NCBI GenBank assembly: GCA_003342815.1
Contig: PTEX01000205.1
Coordinates: forward strand, 1,198,252 to 1,262,251
Length of the DNA stretch: 64,000 nucleotides
DNA from: Eudromia elegans
Lineage: Eukaryota; Chordata; Aves; Tinamiformes; Tinamidae
Direction: 5' to 3'
Positions within the stretch are counted from its first letter, which is position 1, and every line of letters begins with the position of its first letter. Of the stretch, positions 57,716 through 64,000 are shown piece after piece. The notes beneath the pieces were generated by a model that did not search any database, was not told where the DNA came from, and was given only the letters and a program-made list of their open reading frames with translations. A program made the translations under genes and the position numbers.

Positions 57716-60559
57716 GACTGTAGAGACGCTGGCATCTGCACGTGTCCACAGCAGTCATTCATACCTGACTTCTTGTCATCTGAATAGCCACCACCCACTC
57801 GTCGTTGCTACACAGAACCTATGGAGTACTGCAGGTTAGGATGATGGTTTAAGGATGTGAACCAGGAAAAGGAAGGACAGTAATCCTCTTCTTGTCAATC
57901 CAGCATAGATGATTAAAGCTGATTAAGGCTGGCAGGTCACTGGTGCACAAGCCTCTCTCATTTCTCACAGAAGAACAGAAATGCCTGTCTTTTCTCATGC
58001 TGTCACTGAGTTTAATAAACAATATTACTTTTTTTCAGACCTGATCTCGCTTATTTATGGCACTTCTACATCAAAATTTTAATTTGCCAGCATCCCCTAC
58101 CCGTATACAACGATCCCTTGGAGATGATCACAGCAGTTCAGTAGCTCTGCTTCTATTGCAGTGAGCAAGGAGGGACTTTCACGCAGGGGCTGGTCTCGGA
58201 GCTGATGACACAGGCACAGTGGCCTGTCCTATTCCTTCATGCCTATTAGCACTCACAGAGCAGACTGTGTTTCCTGACACAGTACAGCAATTATCAAGTT
58301 CTGCTCTTCATATGTGGACCACAGTGAATTTGAACCAACTCCAGCAAAACATAAAGACAGCTTCTCTGGATTTCCATATGTGATGGAATATAATTTGACC
58401 TGTGTGGCCCACAATTTCTACTCCCTAATCATGAAAAAAAAAAACCTTGAAAAATCATTAGGTAAAGCTGTATGCAAACCTGTTAACTTTTTGCTCCCAT
58501 TATTATGACAAATTCAGACAGTCTTCGATAGGTACAAATCATTGAAGGACAGCATGTCCTATAGATAGTGCTCTAGTGTTATAACAGTTCCCTTTGAGAA
58601 GGCCGCAGTTTAGACAGAGCTCTGAGGTGGCCTTGCCTAGATCTATTTCTTATAGCCAGCCAGCATAAGACAAGAGAATCTTTAAATAAGAAAGCCAAAT
58701 ATTATTACAATATAAATTAGAAAGTTTAACTTTTCGTATGAAGATACATGCAGATAAAACAAACGCTATCATAGATATCTAAGGTAGTAAGACTACTATA
58801 TCCAAACTCAGACTTCTATATAACACTGATGGATTGTTCACAGGCAGAGATCAAATAGAAACTCTGACTTCAGCAGAGAACTTTGAGTGTTGGGTACAGA
58901 GCCATTCATAACTAGAAACCATAAAGTCAATTTAGGATATATTTTTCATCTTAAACATATAAAAATTTTAGTCCGCATGTGTGAATATACTGTCTTCTCA
59001 TGTGTGGTTTTGTTCCGGTGTGCTCAGATACACATCTTCAGCAGTTCTGCAAAAACGTAAATTCAGCCACGTCCCAGTGGCTTACCATGTTTCTCCTATT
59101 AATAACCAACAGTTGTAAGAGTTACCCATGTGTTTTTTGTCAATCTTCAGATTTCTAGGATTACCTGTGTGTCACATCTTGAATGACAGAAATATCATGA
59201 TCTCATAATTCATACATTGTTGAGTCACTCTGTATTGTGCCCATGTGAAGCATCTTAAAAACTCATATTTATGTGTTAAAGCAAAGCAGACTTATCTTGT
59301 ACCCTTCTCCAGATGTAGAAATCTGAAGGGAGATGGCAGTGTTTGTGTAGATATGCAGCAAAGCAGCACTGCTGCTGGTCACAGAAAGTCACAATTGTAC
59401 GGTTTATGTGCAGTTTTGTACCTCACCTTAGGTTATCCTGCTTACCCAAGCTTATCAACGCTATGACGTTGAAAATGGATGTCCTGTGGTTTATTTTTTA
59501 GGTGCCACTGTTAGGTGTTGTTTAGGTGTCAAGGTATAACAGCAGTTAAATGTACAGATTCCATAAAATCATAAAAGTAGCACAGGTAGTGTTGAAATAA
59601 CACTTTTTGCCTGTTAACTCAGTCAACTTTCTGTTGCTGACTTCAAAGCGTAAAGATGTTGTCCCAAACGTGACATGAGTGCAGCTCAGGACTCCTATAA
59701 ACTTCTCTGAACATCATTAAAAGTCACAAGGATGCTTCCTCTATATCTGTTGGGACTCTTAACTAAATCACTCCATTCATTTTCAAAAGGGCTCTGCAAT
59801 ATATTGAGAGATAATGTTTAATGTTAATGTTTAACGTCAGAAGAGTGCCGTTGTTCAGGGATAAAAAGGTGATGAAAATATTGCTATTATTTATACAATA
59901 GGAAATAAAGGATCTACAAAAGCAAGTAGTGTTTATCAATGGTTTTGAACCATCTTAGAGGGCTAAAATATGTTTGCTCTCAAAGCCCTTCAATGGGTCT
60001 CAGCTTGGTCACCCCAGAACTTCAGGATCATGCAACTTCAATCACTGTTCCACAGCCTCGGGAAAAGTCATATGATTGCAATGAAGGTCTGAATTTTTGC
60101 AATGTACTCAATCTTCCTCGCATTCACAAGCAGCAGTGCTAGGGATTTTGCACATAGTTTATGGATTGCACACACAGTGGTTACGCTGTTCATGTTCACT
60201 GCTGGCTTTCTCTGAGGAAATGCCAGCACAGTCCTAATTCACACAGCATCATATCTGCCCCATAAGTGGTTGATTAAAAACTTTCTGGAGGGTTAAAATC
60301 ACTTGTTCTATACATCAAAACTTTCAAATGTAACTACATATACTGACAGCTCCATTTTTGAAACATTTGGGTTTCATATAAGTATTCACAAATATTTGCA
60401 AAAGCTGCAAATAATCAAGTAGAATGAATAGAAAAAGCCCCGAATCATATTTGTCAGTCCAGAATTATTTGCAATTGAATTTCTTCTTTGTTTGAATTTT
60501 TTTTTTCATCTGCTATCATTAGAAATCATTATTGTTCTTCTAAGTTGCAGTCAGGATCA
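57716..60559. other. Unannotated non-coding DNA
   Basis: AT-rich spacer with only short frames (73 codons or fewer). No gene or repeat family recognised. Confidence 0.45.
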
Positions 60560-60805
60560 AGATTTCCTTGTGATAAATGCTGATTATCCACAAGCGACAG
60601 TCCCTGCTCCAAGGAGCTGCAAGCTTAAGAGACAAAAAAAAAAAAAAAAAAAACAGATGGGGAAATGTGATATAACATACAAGCACAGTGGTTAAGGTGA
60701 TGATAGCTTCACATCTTAGCCAAGAGCCTGCAAACTGCACAGAACTGGTTGATATCCACACCCCTACAGTAACCCATTGATTCCAGTGGGGCTCTGACAG
60801 GCAGC
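60560..60805 (-). mobile_element. Decayed LINE 3' tail / SINE-like relic with internal poly(A)
   Basis: gcgacagtccctgctccaag, then gagctgcaagctta and agagac, match the amniote repeat words 'GACAGTCCCTGCCCCAAAGAGCTTACA(G/A)TCTAA..AGACA', also seen in shorter form at 14 kb. After a 20-nt A run come cagatggggaaatg, then agcacagtggttaaggtgatg ('AGATGGGGAAACTGAGGCACAGAG(A)GGTTAAGTGA'). Further on, acccattgattccagtgggg, then ctctgacag, is another common amniote repeat word. This is probably one composite old element read on its antisense strand. Confidence 0.45.
60634..60653. repeat. Poly(A)20
   Basis: Uninterrupted run of 20 A's inside the LINE-tail relic. It has probably expanded recently, since the surrounding element is old. 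Confidence 0.95.
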
Positions 60806-61460
60806 TGGAACTTCCTTTAAAGTATTAATGCCAAATCGAGGGTGCATTAATTCCTTTGCCAATGCTTTTTTCACTCTTCTGTTTTACTATTTATGTTATT
60901 TTGTACTTTTTTTACTTTTTAATTTTAGATCTCTGCCTATTCTTTTAAGCAATCAGAACTGCTTCTGTTTTCGTATAAATTTAAAACTCTTTGATTTAAC
61001 CTTGCTTGTTTAATTAAAAAACAAAGTTTGGCCATTTTTAATTTTCAAATTTTTCTGTCTTTTTTTTTTAATTCATCCCTTTTTAGATGAATAAAACTAT
61101 GCCTTTTATAGTCTTCTTTCACTGTCCCAGTCTCAGAGTTACGGTAAACTCTCAGTTCTTGTTCCCCCCATCAAATTCTTAAAGAATCAAATTACTACTT
61201 CTACAGTCACCACAATGTCTTGATTATCATTACATTGTCTAATTTGATCTTTACTAACCCATTCAGCAATATGAATTTCAAAATACAGCCCTATATGAAA
61301 AATAGTGTGAAAATAAACTATCTCGTAATGATTAGAACTCCTGCTGATTGCCTGGCTTTCTGTGAAATGATGGCAATCACATGTTCAAAGCATGCCAACT
61401 GAAGTGTGGCTACCATACTCAGCAGTTCAGTTTCTCATGTGACAGTAGTATGAAATATGG
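60806..61460. other. Unannotated AT-rich DNA
   Basis: T-rich at 60870-61080. No gene recognised. Confidence 0.5.
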
Positions 61461-61513
61461 AAAAGAAAAAAAAAAGAAAAAAAAAGAAAAAAAAAGAAAA
61501 AAAAAAGAAAAAA
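61461..61513. repeat. Helically phased A-tract array
   Basis: A-tracts of 9-10 bp are separated by single G's at 61465, 61476, 61486, 61496 and 61507, a spacing of 10-11 bp. This is the helical repeat of B-DNA, so the tracts face the same side of the helix and could bend or stiffen the DNA. It is probably an expanded retroposon A tail. Confidence 0.9.
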
Positions 61514-61706
61514 CCTTTCTGGAGCTGTAATGACTTATATGGTGCTTAATGAGAAAGCTGTGTCAGAAATTACAGCTAACATGGATCTTTAATATAACCA
61601 CAGGTAAGCTAATATACATGAGAGGAAAAGGTTTTGTGTAGAAAAGCAAACAAGTCATTTGCTCCTATAAGAAAGCTTGTTATTTTATGAGGCCTGGTTA
61701 AACTAG
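61514..61706. other. Unannotated DNA
   Basis: Nothing recognised. Confidence 0.5.
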
Positions 61707-61744
61707 CCTGTCCCAGGGTTAAGGGATACCCTGTCCCAGGGTAT
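61707..61744. repeat. 13-bp direct repeat with a palindrome
   Basis: cctgtcccagggt occurs at 61707-61719 and 61730-61742. The second copy also lies in the hairpin ataccctg-tcc-cagggtat (61726-61744). Confidence 0.85.
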
Positions 61745-62234
61745 CTCAGCCCAAGCCTGGAAAGGATGGATATCTTTTGAATGATTTAACAAAACATAAA
61801 TTGAAGAAATTAAATAGGCATTAATAGGCATTAAATAGGCAAAGAGAAGAGTTAACATTCTGGATGTCAGCGACTCTCAGATCCTGCTCTTCTGTATATG
61901 TCTTTCAATACCCTTCTTAAGGTAACATTCAAGGAGCTTCATGCACTATATCAAGGACAAGGGTCTATATCAGCTGGCTCTGCCCTGCCCTGCCCTCCCC
62001 GACAAGGAAAGGACCAAGTCGGGTGTGGGATTTTGGTTTGGGAGATTTGCTCTGATTTTATATGAACAAAGACTAGGAAAAGAGGTACATCTTTGTCTTG
62101 GAAAGGGAGGTAGATTTGTGAAGCTTTGTATTTCCAATATTAGCTCACAAGAAAGGTTAGATATTTTGTCTTACCGTTTTGCACAATATCTCCATCAGAC
62201 AGGTGGTTCTGTACTGGAAAACACTCCTCCTGTC
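61745..62234. other. Unannotated DNA
   Basis: A 10-bp word (ttaataggca or close) is repeated three times at 61812-61841. The 107-codon frame at 61941-62264 has no recognisable domain. No gene recognised. Confidence 0.45.
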
Positions 62235-62320
62235 AAAAAAAAATATGTCCTTTTGTCAGCATAGTTTTTCCACTTGGGGAAATAGCATAAATTATGCTGA
62301 CAAAAGGACCTTTTTTTTTT
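62235..62320. repeat. Long imperfect hairpin (about 86 nt)
   Basis: Perfect 17-bp arms, gtccttttgtcagcata (62247-62263) and tatgctgacaaaaggac (62293-62309), enclose a 29-nt loop that can itself pair (tttcc with ggaaa). Outside the arms, nine A's on the left face ten T's on the right across a short mismatch, lengthening the stem to about 26 bp. The size and shape suit either a small fold-back (MITE-like) element or a microRNA-type precursor. I recognise neither a known microRNA nor a transposon family. Confidence 0.85.
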
Positions 62321-63611
62321 CCTGGCATATAGTGAATCTACCTGAGGAAGGTCTGCTGATAAAGCTGCCGCAACAAACACTGCAAGAGTAGACGAAACCT
62401 TGAACCCAATTCCAAGAAATTTCTGCCTTCTGCAGAAATGAGTTCCTGTCCTAGAAGATGCTTTTGTGGTTCCTCAACAATCACAGTGGATACAACTTAC
62501 ATCACAGAAATTAAAATAATCCAACTGAGCCTCTGAGCTTTTGCAGCTAATCAGTCTTATCACTTGACAGCACGACATGGGTGACTGTGAGGAACACCCT
62601 GGCGTTCTACTGTGATTCCTGGCGTTGTTAAGTTGATCATTCTTTTGGAAAGTGGCACCGTGACAGTACTGGCTACCTCCAAAGAGCACACACCACAGCC
62701 CCATTTCAGACAGTCCATACAGAGGTCCTCAGGTTGTAAGGAAAACCTTAACCATCCTGAAGCTCTATAGAGAGAACTATAGGGAGAGACATTTGGGGAT
62801 AATGTGGAAGGAATGGTTTCTGTTATAGCTAATTTTTAATGAGGTGATCCCTCCTTTACGTAACAGAAGTCCTCAGAGATGGTTTTTAAGGGTTAAGACT
62901 CCAAGATCACCCATGACAGACCCTTCTGTAACAGAAAATCAAAGCCGGGCCCAGGTAGCATGTGGAAGTACTATGGGCAATTTTACAGCAGTGCTTATGA
63001 AGCAGGCACCGGCATCCTTACAGAATAACCAGAAAAAAGTGTCAATAATATGATAACGTTGGACATTTGCATCATTTTCTGTGTCCATTTTCCCAAGGCA
63101 TACATTCGCAATCTAAGAAGTTATAAATAATTAACATGACTTAATTTTCACTGAGAAAGATATAGTATCTACACCCTTAAATACAGTACATTATAGCGAA
63201 ATGAACATACAAGATTTAACAGAACAGAAGTATAAGATAACCTGTGATATTTTCCAAATGTCAAAAGAAGGTATTGGTTGGTTATTTAGAGTTGCAAAAT
63301 GTAGCTATTAATTTCCGTGGGATTATGCCACAGAAGACTTGACTCAGTGATTTTAAATATGTTTGCACACAATGACCCCAGCAGCTGAAAGAATGAATCA
63401 TATTTTGTTCCTATAAAATCTAGTCCAAATTTAATGTCTGTGTATAATTGATTGTACTCAGCAAATTTCAGAATTTAAGTATACAATATACAACATAAAT
63501 ATTTAAATATATGTTTCTATTTGTAGTTTCCGGTGTATTATTATAAAATTACATAAAGCAAAATGTCTGTAACTATGACTGATAATGTTGGGTAGTTTCA
63601 TCGAGATCAAT
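62321..63611. other. Unannotated non-coding DNA
   Basis: AT-rich, with only short frames (76 codons or fewer). No gene or repeat family recognised. Confidence 0.45.
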
Positions 63612-63652
63612 AGTCATGTTGATTAACACCAGCTGAGGATCTGGCCCAATAA
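63612..63652. mobile_element. Short relic of an ancient amniote repeat
   Basis: gattaacaccagctgaggat then ctggcccaataaa closely matches the end of the common amniote repeat word 'GATTTACACCAGCTGAGGATCTGGCCC'. It is probably the same family as the relic near 42.8-43.0 kb. Confidence 0.4.
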
Positions 63653-64000
63653 AGAGCAAACTACATAATGAGCAAAATAATCCACTCTGCTATTAATTAG
63701 AAAAAAAAAAGAGCTAACAAATACTTAATCCAAATGTTGGGGTTTATAGAGGGTGTTCCAAAGCACGTAGGCAGTTGTGGGCAATTTGGGAGCGGATCAA
63801 TGTGTCAAGATGTGGAGTTCCCACATTTCTCTTCTTGGTTCTAAGCCCCTTGCATATTTTGGAAGTAAAAGAGGACTCTGCATTTTTTTACTGATGCTGG
63901 AACCGTGCCAGATCCTCCTATTACAAATATTTCGATACACTGCCAAATACTCCCATGGGGCTTACTTCTTGTATCCCCATAACTACTGGTTTTGCTCAGT
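63653..64000. other. Unannotated DNA at the window end
   Basis: Contains a 10-nt A run (63701-63710). Near 63950 the phrase actcccatggggcttact recalls another amniote repeat word. Nothing firm, and no gene. Confidence 0.4.

Noticed and set aside
1-64000. CRISPR arrays, prophage, operons, endogenous retrovirus or a novel multi-gene system
   Set aside because: No regularly spaced identical repeats, LTR pairs, viral domains or gene clusters are visible. The window has the character of vertebrate intergenic or intronic DNA.

Overview
This window looks like non-coding nuclear DNA from an amniote vertebrate, most probably a bird. Local base composition is mostly AT-rich with a few isolated GC/CpG-rich patches. 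There is no long open reading frame, no operon-like spacing and no bacterial or organelle gene. The recognisable interspersed repeats are decayed CR1/L3-type LINE pieces and MIR-like or tRNA-SINE-like remnants shared by amniotes. Mammalian Alu, L1 and B elements are absent. The low density of young repeats fits a bird better than a turtle, crocodilian or mammal, but this is an inference from composition and remembered repeat families, not from a database search.

I find no gene I can name and no confident protein-coding exon. The longest open frame is 194 codons (minus strand, 25661-26245), about what chance gives in a sequence of this length and composition. Many open frames begin with GTG or TTG and cross simple repeats or retroelement relics. 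The window is therefore best read as intergenic or deep-intronic DNA. A few blocks look exon-like: 21413-21514, 22743-22970 on the minus strand, and 42447-42680 on the minus strand. They are listed as candidates only.

Layout. 1-4 kb: unannotated DNA with a perfect 48-bp tandem duplication and two small hairpins. 4.1-4.3 kb: an ancient retroposon tail. 6.3-6.5 kb: a tRNA-like B-box fragment. 6.5-13.9 kb: AT-rich spacer with candidate regulatory blocks. 13.9-14.5 kb: a LINE tail relic, then (GGTTT)n and a long (AAAAG)n array holding the only ambiguous base. 14.5-30.6 kb: spacer with microsatellites, hairpins and small GC-rich patches. 30.65-31.05 kb: the clearest CpG-island-like block (about 34 CpGs in 400 bp), with an octamer motif and a strong splice-donor sequence about 300 bp downstream, making it the best promoter candidate. 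32.92-33.15 kb: a second CpG cluster. 34.67-34.82 kb: a CR1/L3 piece on the minus strand. 37.8 kb: a palindromic RFX-type X-box. 41.6-43 kb: two inverted repeats and a decayed amniote repeat. 47.0 and 53.4-56.2 kb: MIR-like relics. 48.6-49.1 kb: the clearest CR1/L3 3' end. 57.5-57.7 kb: a GC-rich patch. 60.5-62.3 kb: a LINE-tail relic, a helically phased A-tract array and a long imperfect hairpin. The last 350 bp hold a further decayed repeat.

No genes can be seen working together here, and I saw no sign of a previously undescribed system. The leads most worth checking are the CpG-island/promoter candidate, the 62.25-kb hairpin, the phased A-tracts and the coding-like frame ending at 22743.
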